DNA of 64,000 nt from an uncultured Bacilli bacterium (GCA_934101625.1 CAKORV010000001.1:66176-130175); one strand, 5' to 3'; positions 51,244-60,714 are shown, counted from the first letter of the stretch. Made by a program: numbers and translations. Notes: generated by a model from the letters alone, not told the origin.

Positions 51244-53829
51244 ATGGAAAACAATAATGAACAAATAGACTTAAAAGACATCAAACTATATAAATCAAAA
51301 AAGTTAATAAATACTTTAAAAAAATTAACAGATGAACAAATAGATATTTTAGTAGATTCAAGTGTAATAGAATTTATTTCAAGTTTAGGTAACAATTCTA
51401 TTAATTCAATTTTTAGAAATTCAAGTGTTACTATGCAAAATAAATTGTGGACTAATGATAAAATCCAAAGAATATTAATTTTAGGAACTTTAAACTTAAA
51501 CAAATCTGTATGTACTGAACATACAATAAGGAATCTTCAAAATTTAAATAAAGTTACAAAATCTCAAAGTATAAAAGAACAACTATACAATAATAAATAC
51601 TTTATATATGTAGTCATTAATAGTAGTAAAATTGAAAATAGATTTTTTAATATATATGATTTAAGAAAAACCTTTGATGGAATAATGAAAAGTGACGAAT
51701 TTAACTTATTACCAAGTGATAAACAATTAAAAATAGTAGAAAGGTTAAATGCTTATACTAAAGATATACTTCTACCAAATGATTTCAGGAAAAGATTTAG
51801 TAATATAGAAAGAATCTTATATGATAGAGATAGAACTAAAATTGATAAAAATATAATTGAACAATTGAATTTTGAAGAGTTATTATTTCTAGATTATATT
51901 AATTATAGTACAGAAAATAATAAAGCCTTAAGAAAATATATATTAGATAGTGTAGGATTAAATGGTAAATCATTTGAAGAATTTTTTACCGAAATAAAAC
52001 ATAAAAATAAATTAATTGTAGAAAAAATAGAAAAACAATTTCATCATTCATTTTATTGTCCTATTAGTTTAGAAGAAAAAATATATCATATTTTACTAAA
52101 AGAAAATCAAAGTGATTTAATTAAAGAAAAACTTTTAAAATATTTAATACGCCAAATATTAAATGATAGTACTGTTAATCCAGAGATGATGTATAATACA
52201 TTAAAAAGAAATCTAAATAATGATTTATTAAGTTATAAAGATATAAAAAGTCTAATTAACAATTATGATGCAGAAACAAAGGAATTAAAGTTAATATTTT
52301 ATCTGAAATTTAATATTGCTTTATCAAATGCTGAATATCTTTATGGTATAACAGAAGAACAATTATCCAAAGTAAATGTTAAACACATAAATAAACTAAA
52401 GAAATTTTTAGAAGATAAAACTCAAGATGAATTATCCTTAACTTATGGTTTATCTATTAAAATGTACTTTATATTTGGTTATGAAAGAAGTTTAGAAATA
52501 TTAAGCGGAAAATACGGAGAATATAATAGAAAATTTTTAGATAATGTTGCAAAAACAGATGTAACAAAAATACAAATGAAATCTGAAGGAAATAAATATT
52601 TACCTAATATAGATAAAAGATTTATTAATTTTATGTTTGAATCACCTAAGAATAATCATTTTATCAATATGCTTAATGACAAAAATTCTGAATTATATAA
52701 AATGTGGTATTATTTATATAATAATTATGATGAAATATTAGAAAAAAGTCATAATGTAATTACCTTAAAGAAAGTAAATTCAATATTAGTAACAGAAAAA
52801 TATAATGTAGATAGGAATATAATTACTCCAGCTAACTATTTATTGAATGATAATAGTTTTCTAGAAAACATTATATTAGGAAACAAAACCCCTTATACTA
52901 ATAATGATGTATTAAAAAAGATAGTGGAAATATATTCACAAATGAAGAAAAGAGTTGAATCAAGTATTCCATATGTAAAAGGAGTTTCAAGAGATGGCTA
53001 TACATATGAAATGATGAAGTTTGATGATCCACAAGTCTTTGAATTAGGTTATAAAGCCAACTGTTGTATAAGAACACTAGACATAGCGCACAACCATTTA
53101 TTACATGCAACACTTTGTAGAAATGGTAGAATATTAATTATATATGATAAATTAGGAGATGTAACTGCATTTTCTCCATTAAAAAGAAATGGTAATGTTT
53201 TAATAGCGAATAGTATTGAATGTGTGGATAAAGATCTAAATGTCAAAGGTCATTCAATAGCGAATGCATTTAAAGAAGGAATAGAAAAAATAGTGGAAAT
53301 TACTAAACGAAGTAATGAGCCAATCAACCTGGTCTGTATTGGTAATGAATCACACTTAAAACCAAAAACAACTCATTTTCCAAAAAAATACCCAACTCCA
53401 ACTATATTTGAAAAAAATGATAAAATATATGGTGGGACAGATAATTATCATAAAACTTTAGATATTGTATATAAAGATGAAAACTTTGACCTTGAAAATA
53501 TTGAGTCAAAAAATCCTAACATTTCATATATGGATCCTAGAGATGAAATAAAATTTGGTGATTTTTCCACAAGAAGATATGAAAACAATAATGAAAATAT
53601 AATTAATATAATAAACTCTATAAATTATTCAATTAATCCTACAAACTACACACCAATAAGTATATATTCTATAAAAAAAGTTTATTATTCTAAAGATTGG
53701 TATATAGCTGAAACTTACCAAGGATTAAAAGGTGAATGCTTAGAAAATGATTACAGAGCTAAAGAAGAATTTAATGATTATATGAAAATGTTAAATAAAG
53801 ATGAACAACAAAAAACATTAAAAAAGTAA
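51244..53829 (+). CDS. Large cytosolic protein of unknown function
   Basis: An 861-residue protein with no signal peptide or membrane segment. Residues 1 to about 560 are helical and rich in lysine and asparagine, probably a repeat-like scaffold. Residues about 570-690 form a compact domain: DPQVFELGYKANCCIRTLDI, then HATLCRNGRILIIYDKLGD and VTAFSPLKRNGNVLIANSIE. I have seen similar LGY..CC...G...V.D..G....S..R...V....IE patterns in large uncharacterised bacterial proteins, but I cannot name the family. AGGAGG precedes the ATG, and the gene has its own promoter and terminator. Low-confidence guesses would be a defence or host-directed protein. Confidence 0.7.
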   Translation: MENNNEQIDLKDIKLYKSKKLINTLKKLTDEQIDILVDSSVIEFISSLGNNSINSIFRNSSVTMQNKLWTNDKIQRILILGTLNLNKSVCTEHTIRNLQNLNKVTKSQSIKEQLYNNKYFIYVVINSSKIENRFFNIYDLRKTFDGIMKSDEFNLLPSDKQLKIVERLNAYTKDILLPNDFRKRFSNIERILYDRDRTKIDKNIIEQLNFEELLFLDYINYSTENNKALRKYILDSVGLNGKSFEEFFTEIKHKNKLIVEKIEKQFHHSFYCPISLEEKIYHILLKENQSDLIKEKLLKYLIRQILNDSTVNPEMMYNTLKRNLNNDLLSYKDIKSLINNYDAETKELKLIFYLKFNIALSNAEYLYGITEEQLSKVNVKHINKLKKFLEDKTQDELSLTYGLSIKMYFIFGYERSLEILSGKYGEYNRKFLDNVAKTDVTKIQMKSEGNKYLPNIDKRFINFMFESPKNNHFINMLNDKNSELYKMWYYLYNNYDEILEKSHNVITLKKVNSILVTEKYNVDRNIITPANYLLNDNSFLENIILGNKTPYTNNDVLKKIVEIYSQMKKRVESSIPYVKGVSRDGYTYEMMKFDDPQVFELGYKANCCIRTLDIAHNHLLHATLCRNGRILIIYDKLGDVTAFSPLKRNGNVLIANSIECVDKDLNVKGHSIANAFKEGIEKIVEITKRSNEPINLVCIGNESHLKPKTTHFPKKYPTPTIFEKNDKIYGGTDNYHKTLDIVYKDENFDLENIESKNPNISYMDPRDEIKFGDFSTRRYENNNENIINIINSINYSINPTNYTPISIYSIKKVYYSKDWYIAETYQGLKGECLENDYRAKEEFNDYMKMLNKDEQQKTLKK

Positions 53830-53838
53830 ACAAATATA

Positions 53839-53876
53839 AAGACCAGTACTAATAATAGTATTGGTCTTATCTTTTT
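53839..53876 (+). terminator. Terminator of the 861-residue protein gene
   Basis: AAGACCAGTACTA (53839-53851) pairs with TAGTATTGGTCTT (53856-53868), with one G-U pair, followed by ATCTTTTT. Confidence 0.85.
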
Positions 53877-53913
53877 AATTGACTTATCTAAAATTTTGTT
53901 GTATTATTTTATT

Positions 53914-53927
53914 GTTGAATAGTCAAC
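53914..53927 (+). promoter_or_regulatory. Candidate MarR operator
   Basis: GTTGA-ATAG-TCAAC is an inverted repeat in the last 30 bases before the MarR-type regulator gene. MarR proteins often repress their own operon from such a site. It is short and so only a candidate. Confidence 0.5.
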
Positions 53928-53937
53928 AGGTGATTAT

Positions 53938-54348
53938 ATGTGGGAAGATAATTTTGTTATTTTATTTAGTTCTATAAAAAAGAAAATGTATAAATTATTA
54001 AATAATAAACTAAAAGATTATAATTTATCTATAATTGAAGCAATATACTTAATTATACTATATGATGAAAAAAGTCTTACATTTAAAGAATTAACAACTA
54101 AAGCAGACTGTGATAAAGGTATGACTACTAAAGTTTTAGTTAAACTAAAAATGATGGGATATGTAACATATAATATAAAAAATATTGAAATTACAGATAA
54201 AGGTAAAATTACAGGAACTAAAATAAAAAATATATTAAAAGAATTAAGAAATAATTTAAATAAGAAGATAGGCGAAAAAGAGTTAAAAAATATTTATAAT
54301 GAATTAAGTAATTTTAATAATATACTGGAGGGAGAATTAAAATGTTAG
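53938..54348 (+). CDS. MarR-family transcriptional regulator
   Basis: A 136-residue winged-helix protein. The segment KSLTFKELTTKADCDKGMTTKVLVKLKMMGYV (residues about 42-75) is the helix-turn-helix and the wing follows it. MarR proteins usually repress efflux genes and let go when a drug or phenolic compound binds. It overlaps the ABC exporter gene by seven bases, so it probably controls that exporter. AGGTGATTAT precedes the ATG. Confidence 0.87.
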   Translation: MWEDNFVILFSSIKKKMYKLLNNKLKDYNLSIIEAIYLIILYDEKSLTFKELTTKADCDKGMTTKVLVKLKMMGYVTYNIKNIEITDKGKITGTKIKNILKELRNNLNKKIGEKELKNIYNELSNFNNILEGELKC

Positions 54349-56687
54349 AATTAAAAAACATTAAGAAAAGTTATAAAACTGGTGAATTTACACAACATGC
54401 TCTTAAAGGAGTAAGTTTAGTTTTTGATAATAATGAATTCGTTTCTATATTAGGTGCATCAGGTAGTGGTAAAACAACTCTTTTAAATATAATTGGTGGG
54501 CTTGATAGATATGATTCAGGAGACTTAATTATAAATAATAAAAGTACTAAGAAATTTAATGATGTATTATGGGATGCATATAGAAATAATTGTGTAGGGT
54601 TTATTTTTCAAAGTTATAACTTAATCGGGCACTTATCAGTATTAGAAAATGTAATGATGAGTTTGACACTAAGTGGAGTAACATCTAAAAATAAAAAAGA
54701 GAAGGCTTTAAAAGCACTAGAAAGGGTAGGGCTTAAAGACCATGCATATAAAAAACCTAATCAACTAAGTGGTGGACAAATGCAAAGAGTCGCTATCGCA
54801 AGAGCAATAGTAAATGATCCAAAAGTCATTCTAGCAGATGAACCAACTGGAGCCTTAGACACAAAAACTAGTATTCAAGTAATGGATTTAATAAAAGAAA
54901 TAAGTAAAGAAAAACTAGTTATAATGGTTACACATAATCCAGAACTTGCTAAAAAATATGCTACAAGAATAATTGAATTAAAAGATGGAGAAGTAATAAA
55001 AGATACAAGACCACTTGAATCTGGGACTAATAAAAATGAACTTAAAATAAAGAAAACTAAAATGAGTTTTATAACAGCACTTAAATTAAGTTTTAATAAT
55101 ATAAAAACTAAAAAAGGAAGAACGTTCCTAACAGCATTTGCTAGTTCTATAGGAATTATTGGTATAAGTATAATATTAGCTTTATCTAACGGATTTGATA
55201 AACAAGTAGATAAATATGAAAAAAACACATTTAGTAATTTTCCAATAACAATTAGTAAAAACACTGTAGCAATGGATGACAAGCAAATGGAAACCTTAAT
55301 GGGTACAATGATGCCTGGAGAAGGGGACTATCCAAAAGATAAAGTTATATTCCCATTTGATTTAGATAGTTATAATGTAATGCATACAAATAATATAAGT
55401 GAAGAGTTTGTTAACTATGTGGAAAGTATAGATGATAATTTAATAAGTGGTATTACATATACAAGAGCTACATCCCTTAATTTACTGGTAAAAAATGATG
55501 AAGTTAAAAGTGTGTCAACTAGTGATTTAAGTATGGGAGTTATACCAAAAGAATTAGATACAGAAGACTTTATGGAAGAAGCTTTTGACTTACTAGAAGG
55601 AACATATCCTAAAGAAATAACAGATCTAGTACTTGTAGTAGATAATAAAAATAGAGTAGATACTAAAATATTAAAAAATCTAAATATTGATTATGATAAA
55701 GATAAAATAGATTTTAGTGAAATTATAGGTAAAGAAATTAAATTAGTATTTAATAATGATTACTATAAATCATATATGGGTATGTATATTCCAAATAATG
55801 ATTATGATGAAATGTATGAAAGTGAAAATAATTTAACATTAAAAATAGTAGGTATAGTAAGAGGAAAAGAAGATAACTACTTAGGTCAAATAGCAACCTC
55901 TGTAAGTAGTTTAAGTAACATGACAAGTACTGAAAGTATGATGAGTACTACTAATATAGGAAGTTTACTTTATAAAAATGATTTAGTAGAAAAAGTAATA
56001 AGTGTTAATAGTGAAAGTGACATAGTAAAAAAACAATTAGATTCTGATAGAAATATAATGACTGGAGAAACATTGACAGAAGAAGATAAATCAAACATGT
56101 TATTATATCTAGGTAGTGAAGATAAACCTATGCTTATAAGTATTTATCCAAAAGATTTTGCTAGTAAAGATAAAATAGTAGAATACTTAGATGAATATAA
56201 TAAAGATAAAACAGAAGAAGATAAAATTGTATACAATGACTTAGCATCAAACTTTGTAACATTTGGTTCTAAAATAATGGACGCGATTACAATAGTTTTA
56301 ATAGCGTTTAGTTCAGTTAGTTTAATAGTAAGTTCTATAATGATAGGTATAATAACTTATATAAGTGTATTAGAAAGAACTAAAGAAATAGGTATATTAA
56401 GAAGTCTAGGAGCTAGAAAGAAAGATATAAGTCGTGTATTTAATGCAGAAACTTTAATAGTAGGTATACTTAGTGGATTAATAGGAATACTAATCGCAAG
56501 ACTACTAATATTCCCAATAAATAGTTTATTATTGGATTTAACTGGTCTAAAGAATGTAGCTATTTTAAATCCATTACATGCATTAATGTTAATTGTAATA
56601 AGTACAGTTTTAACTCTTATTGGAGGAGCTATTCCATCTCATATAGCTAGTAAAAAAGATCCAGTAATTGCTTTAAGAACTGAATAA
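54342..56687 (+). CDS. ABC exporter, ATPase fused to FtsX/MacB-type permease
   Basis: A 781-residue protein. Residues 1-225 are a LolD/MacB-type ATPase (Walker A GASGSGKTT near 39, signature LSGGQMQRVAIARA, Walker B ILADEPTGALD). A membrane helix near 260 is followed by a long outer domain and three C-terminal helices (ITIVLIAFSSVSLIVSSIMI, then TKEIGILRSLGARKKDI), the FtsX/MacB layout. Such pumps export peptides, lipoproteins or antibiotics. The full-length single chain, rather than two proteins, is typical of some low-GC bacteria. GGAGGG precedes the ATG. Confidence 0.9.
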   Translation: MLELKNIKKSYKTGEFTQHALKGVSLVFDNNEFVSILGASGSGKTTLLNIIGGLDRYDSGDLIINNKSTKKFNDVLWDAYRNNCVGFIFQSYNLIGHLSVLENVMMSLTLSGVTSKNKKEKALKALERVGLKDHAYKKPNQLSGGQMQRVAIARAIVNDPKVILADEPTGALDTKTSIQVMDLIKEISKEKLVIMVTHNPELAKKYATRIIELKDGEVIKDTRPLESGTNKNELKIKKTKMSFITALKLSFNNIKTKKGRTFLTAFASSIGIIGISIILALSNGFDKQVDKYEKNTFSNFPITISKNTVAMDDKQMETLMGTMMPGEGDYPKDKVIFPFDLDSYNVMHTNNISEEFVNYVESIDDNLISGITYTRATSLNLLVKNDEVKSVSTSDLSMGVIPKELDTEDFMEEAFDLLEGTYPKEITDLVLVVDNKNRVDTKILKNLNIDYDKDKIDFSEIIGKEIKLVFNNDYYKSYMGMYIPNNDYDEMYESENNLTLKIVGIVRGKEDNYLGQIATSVSSLSNMTSTESMMSTTNIGSLLYKNDLVEKVISVNSESDIVKKQLDSDRNIMTGETLTEEDKSNMLLYLGSEDKPMLISIYPKDFASKDKIVEYLDEYNKDKTEEDKIVYNDLASNFVTFGSKIMDAITIVLIAFSSVSLIVSSIMIGIITYISVLERTKEIGILRSLGARKKDISRVFNAETLIVGILSGLIGILIARLLIFPINSLLLDLTGLKNVAILNPLHALMLIVISTVLTLIGGAIPSHIASKKDPVIALRTE

Positions 56688-56709
56688 TAAAAAAGAAAGT
56701 TGGTTTAAT

Positions 56710-57351
56710 ATGTATAATATATTTGTTTTAATGGCATTATTTTTAGTTTATTCATTCGTAGGATGGGTTATGGAAACATGTTATTGTTGGATATGTACTA
56801 AAAAATTTGTCAATCGAGGATTTTTAATCGGACCAGTAGTACCTATATATGGAACTGGTGGAGTACTTGTTTATGTATTACTTAAAAGATATTTAGATAT
56901 GCCTTTAGTTTTATTTATAATGTCTATAATAATATGTAGTTTACTTGAATATTTTACAAGTTACTATATGGAAAAGTTATTTAAAACTAGATGGTGGGAT
57001 TATTCAAATAGAAAATTTAATATAAATGGAAGAGTATGTTTATTTAATATGATATGCTTTGGTATATTAAGTTTAGTTATAATGTATGGAGTTAATCCAT
57101 TCTTACTAGATACTATTCATAAAATAGATCCTATGGTATTAAAAACAGTAGTTTCAATTCTTATGACAATATTCTTAATAGATTTAGGTATATCTACAAA
57201 GATTATTTATAACTTTAAAGGAATAAGTAAGAATGTATTAACAGACGCTACTGAAGAAGTTAATAAGAAAGTTAAAGAAGTAATACTTAGTAAAGGTGTA
57301 CTGCTTAGAAGAATTGCTCAGAGTTATCCTAACTTTAAAATTAGAAGGTAA
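56710..57351 (+). CDS. CmpB-like membrane protein (putative ABC-transporter type IV)
   Basis: A 213-residue protein with about five membrane helices and the motif CWICTKKFVNRGFLIGPVVPIYG, as in the shorter protein at 40187-40687. A charged helical tail follows the last membrane segment. It follows the ABC exporter by 22 bases and is probably its last operon member. The family is known only from sequence. Confidence 0.78.
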   Translation: MYNIFVLMALFLVYSFVGWVMETCYCWICTKKFVNRGFLIGPVVPIYGTGGVLVYVLLKRYLDMPLVLFIMSIIICSLLEYFTSYYMEKLFKTRWWDYSNRKFNINGRVCLFNMICFGILSLVIMYGVNPFLLDTIHKIDPMVLKTVVSILMTIFLIDLGISTKIIYNFKGISKNVLTDATEEVNKKVKEVILSKGVLLRRIAQSYPNFKIRR

Positions 57352-57355
57352 ATTA

Positions 57356-57391
57356 AAAGATTCAGTTCATTCACAAACTGGATCTTTTTCT
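57356..57391. terminator. Bidirectional terminator between convergent genes
   Basis: AAAGATTCAGTT (57356-57367) pairs with AACTGGATCTTT (57376-57387), with one G-U pair, followed by TTTCTAATTC on the rightward strand. The stem overlaps the stop of the PIN gene. Confidence 0.7.
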
Positions 57392-57882
57392 AATTCTTTT
57401 ATTAAATTATTTATATCTTCTTCAGGTATTCTTGTTTTAGAATTCAACTTTAATAAATCACATGCTTTTATTGCTCTCCTACTCGTAATAATATTTTTTT
57501 CACACATTAATTTAATTATCTTCAATGTTCTTATCACTTCCACACCATTATTTTCAGAATAAATTTTTAATCTATTATCTCCAGTAGCCAAGATCAAATT
57601 GTTATCTTTTGCTATAATATAGTTTAATAAGTCAAAAGTAGATAATTTCTTTTCTACATGTGATAACCTAATCATTTTAACCAATTGATTAGATGTAACA
57701 TTTATTGTTTTAAAATCTTTTATTAAATTAAGATTACATGTTTTGGTATTTATTTCATCATTTTTAAGTATATCACTTATATATACATTATCTAAACTCA
57801 CAAATTCTTTTAATATATTTGCATTATTTAAATCTGTAATAATATTAGTATCAGTAATTATTATCTTCTTTGTTATATTCAT
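57367..57882 (-). CDS. PIN-domain nuclease (VapC-like toxin candidate)
   Basis: A 171-residue protein with the four acidic residues of a PIN domain: D11 (IITDTNIITDL), E43, D84 (STFDLLNYIIAKDNN) and D102 (LATGDNRLKIYSE). PIN proteins cut RNA. The gene overlaps the end of the ImmA/HTH gene by 32 bases, so they are translated together. That HTH protein could be its antitoxin. The chosen ATG at 57882 follows GGGAG. A toxin role is an inference; PIN domains also occur in non-toxin nucleases. Confidence 0.75.
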   Translation of the reverse strand: MNITKKIIITDTNIITDLNNANILKEFVSLDNVYISDILKNDEINTKTCNLNLIKDFKTINVTSNQLVKMIRLSHVEKKLSTFDLLNYIIAKDNNLILATGDNRLKIYSENNGVEVIRTLKIIKLMCEKNIITSRRAIKACDLLKLNSKTRIPEEDINNLIKELEKDPVCE

Positions 57883-58891
57883 CAACTGTAACTCCCAATA
57901 ATTCACACGCTTTATTTAATGAAATAATACCATCTATTTCTAACTTATAAACCAATTTCTTATATTGATAAGATTTTTCTGGCTCGATTGGATTAGGATC
58001 GTTCTTTCCAATTTTTTGACCTAAAAGTATACTAAACTTTTTATATAAATATTCTGAAATTATATTTAATTCATGCAATCTATATATAATAGCACTATAA
58101 CTTACTTTATATTCATTTTTAAATGCTTTCAATTCAAAAAAACTAATATTCTTTCTTGAAGTACCAAATTCATTTATAATTGCTTCTTTTGGCATTAAAA
58201 GTGAACTAGCAAATCTATTACAAACTTTTTCTGCATCTAGTTTATCATCGATTTTAAGTAAAAGATGTCCTAACTCATGAGCAATAGTAAATCTTTGTCT
58301 AGCACCATCTCTTATATCATCTAACAAAACAATAACAGGAATATTATTAACATATTCATTCATACCATCAAAATCACTAAATTGATTATTAATGTTTTCA
58401 ACTTGTATTATAATAATACCTAAATTTTCTAATATATTAATTAAATCAGAAATAGGTTGTTTATTAGATATTTCTATATAATTTCTAAACTTATTTGCTA
58501 CTTCTTCTGCCTCTTTTAAACTTTTACAATTATATAATTTTAATTTATTATTAACAGAATTAATATTATTCATTTCTAAAACTTCTATATATTTGTAAAC
58601 ATTAATTTTAATTAAATCTTTCAATAATTCCAATTTTTTACCAGTTAATCTTTGCTTTTTTCTAAAAGAAACAAACTTCATTTCAGGCATATCATAAACT
58701 TTTAAAAGTTCAATTGACTTAACATTATATGCATTGGCAAACTCAATAATTTTAGTTGAATCAGGAATAATTTTTCCATTTTCATATTTTGATACAGCAG
58801 TAGCCGACATATTTAGTAGTATACCAGCATCTTTAAGAGATAAATTTTTTAATAATCTAATTCTTTTTAGATTTTCTCCAATTTCGTTCAT
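57851..58891 (-). CDS. HTH (XRE) plus ImmA/IrrE metallopeptidase-like regulator
   Basis: A 346-residue protein. Residues 5-62 are an XRE helix-turn-helix (LSLKDAGILLNMSATAVSKYENGK). The second half is an ImmA/IrrE-type domain with HELGH at residues 205-209 and a possible zinc ligand E221 in AEKVCNRFASSLLMP. ImmA-type proteins cleave repressors in mobile elements after DNA damage. In HTH-ImmA proteins with a PIN neighbour, the pair often forms a toxin-antitoxin module. GAGGTGATAAT precedes the ATG. The two genes are co-transcribed leftward. Confidence 0.88.
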   Translation of the reverse strand: MNEIGENLKRIRLLKNLSLKDAGILLNMSATAVSKYENGKIIPDSTKIIEFANAYNVKSIELLKVYDMPEMKFVSFRKKQRLTGKKLELLKDLIKINVYKYIEVLEMNNINSVNNKLKLYNCKSLKEAEEVANKFRNYIEISNKQPISDLINILENLGIIIIQVENINNQFSDFDGMNEYVNNIPVIVLLDDIRDGARQRFTIAHELGHLLLKIDDKLDAEKVCNRFASSLLMPKEAIINEFGTSRKNISFFELKAFKNEYKVSYSAIIYRLHELNIISEYLYKKFSILLGQKIGKNDPNPIEPEKSYQYKKLVYKLEIDGIISLNKACELLGVTVDEYNKEDNNY

Positions 58892-58996
58892 ATTATCACC
58901 TCAGTTTATATTTTAACATTAAAAAGAAGAAATGTAAACTAATAAAGTGAAATTAGACTATAAATAAAATGTTGTGTTTTTTGATTGTGGACATTG

Positions 58997-59005
58997 TGAT
59001 ATAAT
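58997..59005 (+). promoter_or_regulatory. Extended -10 promoter of the gene at 59046
   Basis: TGATATAAT lies 40 bases upstream of the ATG at 59046; no clear -35 is seen. Confidence 0.55.
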
Positions 59006-59045
59006 ATAGAAGTAATATTAAAAGGTTCGTTATGGAGGTTAAATT

Positions 59046-59324
59046 ATGACCGATAAAGAAATAAAATTTTATAATAAAAGATTATTAAAAATAGATTTAG
59101 CACTAGAAAGTTATGTTGATTTTTATAATGATAAGCCAAACAAGTTAGTACAATTAAGAAAACAGTTAAGACTTTATAGAATAGAAAAAGATAAAATGAC
59201 TGATGAAGAAAAATTTAACAATTGTAAAAGCTTAGTTGACAAGTATACTAAACTTATTAATGAAATTGGAAGAGATAAATTTGAATTTTATGATGATGGA
59301 GATGTAATTTGTATATCAAAATAA
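59046..59324 (+). CDS. Hypothetical small protein
   Basis: A 92-residue protein, mostly charged helix (NKRLLKIDLALESYVDFYND), with a short beta-like end (FEFYDDGDVICISK). GGAGGTTAAATT precedes the ATG. It has no membrane segment and no recognised family. It lies alone on its own promoter between the toxin-antitoxin-like pair and the acidic protein gene. Confidence 0.6.
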   Translation: MTDKEIKFYNKRLLKIDLALESYVDFYNDKPNKLVQLRKQLRLYRIEKDKMTDEEKFNNCKSLVDKYTKLINEIGRDKFEFYDDGDVICISK

Positions 59325-59348
59325 AACATTGGATTTTTATTTAGAGAA

Positions 59349-59377
59349 TTGACACTTACAATTAATAGTGGTAATAT
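59349..59377 (+). promoter_or_regulatory. Promoter of the acidic protein/HExxH genes
   Basis: TTGACA (59349-59354) and TAATAT (59372-59377) are 17 bases apart, with TGG before the -10. A hairpin, GGAATAAT/ATTATTCC (59390-59397, 59404-59411), lies right at the expected start of the transcript. In the leader the phrase GGTGGTGATTG could also start a peptide of a few codons. Confidence 0.7.
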
Positions 59378-59484
59378 ACATAACCAATAGGAATAATATC
59401 GTAATTATTCCTTGATAAAAGGTGGTGATTGAAAATACTTTTGCTTAATTTCTAAACAAAGATAATAATAAGGAGAGTGAGTAT

Positions 59485-59877
59485 ATGTCAAGAAAAACTT
59501 TAGAAGACTTTGAAAATTCAGATGGTTCATATGATTATCAAGCGTATGCAGATTATTTAGAATCAGCAGAATGTGCTGATGATGAGGGTTATGATATTTA
59601 TGCGGATGTGGATGGAAATATATATGAAAGAACAGATGGAAGCTGGACCATTGGTCATGGCCATAATAATGTAAATGATCCAAGAGATCCAAGAGAGCCA
59701 AATGATCCGAAATCATATGGTAGAAAATGGAAAAATCCATGGTTAAAGTATGTTGAAAAATTAAATTTGACACAGGAGGAAATTGAATTATTAAATAGTT
59801 TATGTACATTTGATGGAATAAATGTAGATAAGAATTTAAGCGCAGATGAATCAAAATTAATATTAAAAAGAAAATAA
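59485..59877 (+). CDS. Acidic hypothetical protein
   Basis: A 130-residue protein, very acidic in its first half (EDFENSDGSYDYQAYADYLE, DDEGYDIYADVDGN), with a proline-aspartate repeat (NDPRDPREPNDPKS) near residue 70 and a basic end. AAGGAGAG precedes the ATG. It lies 36 bases before the HExxH gene. No signal peptide or known domain is seen. It may be a partner or substrate of the HExxH protein. Confidence 0.6.
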   Translation: MSRKTLEDFENSDGSYDYQAYADYLESAECADDEGYDIYADVDGNIYERTDGSWTIGHGHNNVNDPRDPREPNDPKSYGRKWKNPWLKYVEKLNLTQEEIELLNSLCTFDGINVDKNLSADESKLILKRK

Positions 59878-59913
59878 AAAAATAGAAAAATAGAAAAGTA
59901 AAAGTAGATTTGT

Positions 59914-60666
59914 ATGGAAAATATTCTAAGTATCTTATACAATAATTCAATAAAATTTAAGACTATTGATCAAAAAGATATAGAAAAAATCATAGAAATT
60001 ATTATATCTGAAAAGCATTTAGATGCATATATTTTAAATATGAATATTCAATCAACAAGAAGCAATGTACTTGCTTCTTATTCTAATTATACAAAGACAA
60101 TAACGATTTATATTAATTTAATTAACAAAATGATTTATGACATAAAAAAAAGCAATGAGATGGTTAATGAATGTGAAAAACATTTATATTATAATTTGTT
60201 AATATTACAAGTTTTACTGCATGAAGTGGAACATGCCAATCAACAAAAAATTGCATATAGTGAAAATAGTTTAGAGGCTTTAATTTTAAGATTATCGTAT
60301 TTAGTAGATGATGGATATAGTGAAAAATTGTATGAATATTGTCCTGAAGAAAGATTTGCAGAAATAAAATCTGTTGGAGAAATTTTATATTTAATTGAAA
60401 CTTTTTGTGAAAAATATAATAAATTACATGAAGCCTTTATATTAGAAAAAAATATAAGACAATTAAGAGGATATCATTATAAAAATTCAAAAATTAATAC
60501 TCCGTTAATAGACTATTTTACACTCGGAAAAAGAGAAAAAATTTTATCTGATGTAGAATACTTAATTAAATCAAATAATCTTTTACTAGATGAAAGATTT
60601 AAGTATGGTTTTCCTATTTCAAAAGTTGAATATAGTCTAAAGCTTAAAAATATTTTGCTTAAGTAA
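59914..60666 (+). CDS. Putative HExxH zinc metallopeptidase-like protein (family A, copy 2)
   Basis: A 250-residue soluble protein with HEVEH (H103, E104, H107) and CPEERFAEIKS (E145/E146). It is a paralogue of the protein at 175-936: the order YxxxxxxIxIN, LxHExxHAxQ, [DE]ERxAxI and YGxxxS is the same at similar spacing. The Shine-Dalgarno is weak, so it may be translated from the upstream gene. It is followed by a protein with an internal duplication. The family is not one I can name, and activity is not proven. Confidence 0.62.
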   Translation: MENILSILYNNSIKFKTIDQKDIEKIIEIIISEKHLDAYILNMNIQSTRSNVLASYSNYTKTITIYINLINKMIYDIKKSNEMVNECEKHLYYNLLILQVLLHEVEHANQQKIAYSENSLEALILRLSYLVDDGYSEKLYEYCPEERFAEIKSVGEILYLIETFCEKYNKLHEAFILEKNIRQLRGYHYKNSKINTPLIDYFTLGKREKILSDVEYLIKSNNLLLDERFKYGFPISKVEYSLKLKNILLK

Positions 60667-60679
60667 AATAAATTTATTA

Positions 60680-60688
60680 TGATATAAT
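60680..60688 (+). promoter_or_regulatory. Extended -10 promoter of the gene at 60715
   Basis: TGATATAAT lies 26 bases upstream of the ATG, followed by AAAGGTGG as the ribosome-binding site. Confidence 0.6.
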
Positions 60689-60714
60689 ATAATTGTGAAA
60701 GGTGGTTATTAATA

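Noticed and set aside
59405..59950. Leftward frames over the acidic protein gene
   Set aside because: They are rich in His, Leu and Tyr in a way expected from the reverse of an acidic AT-rich gene and have no start site.
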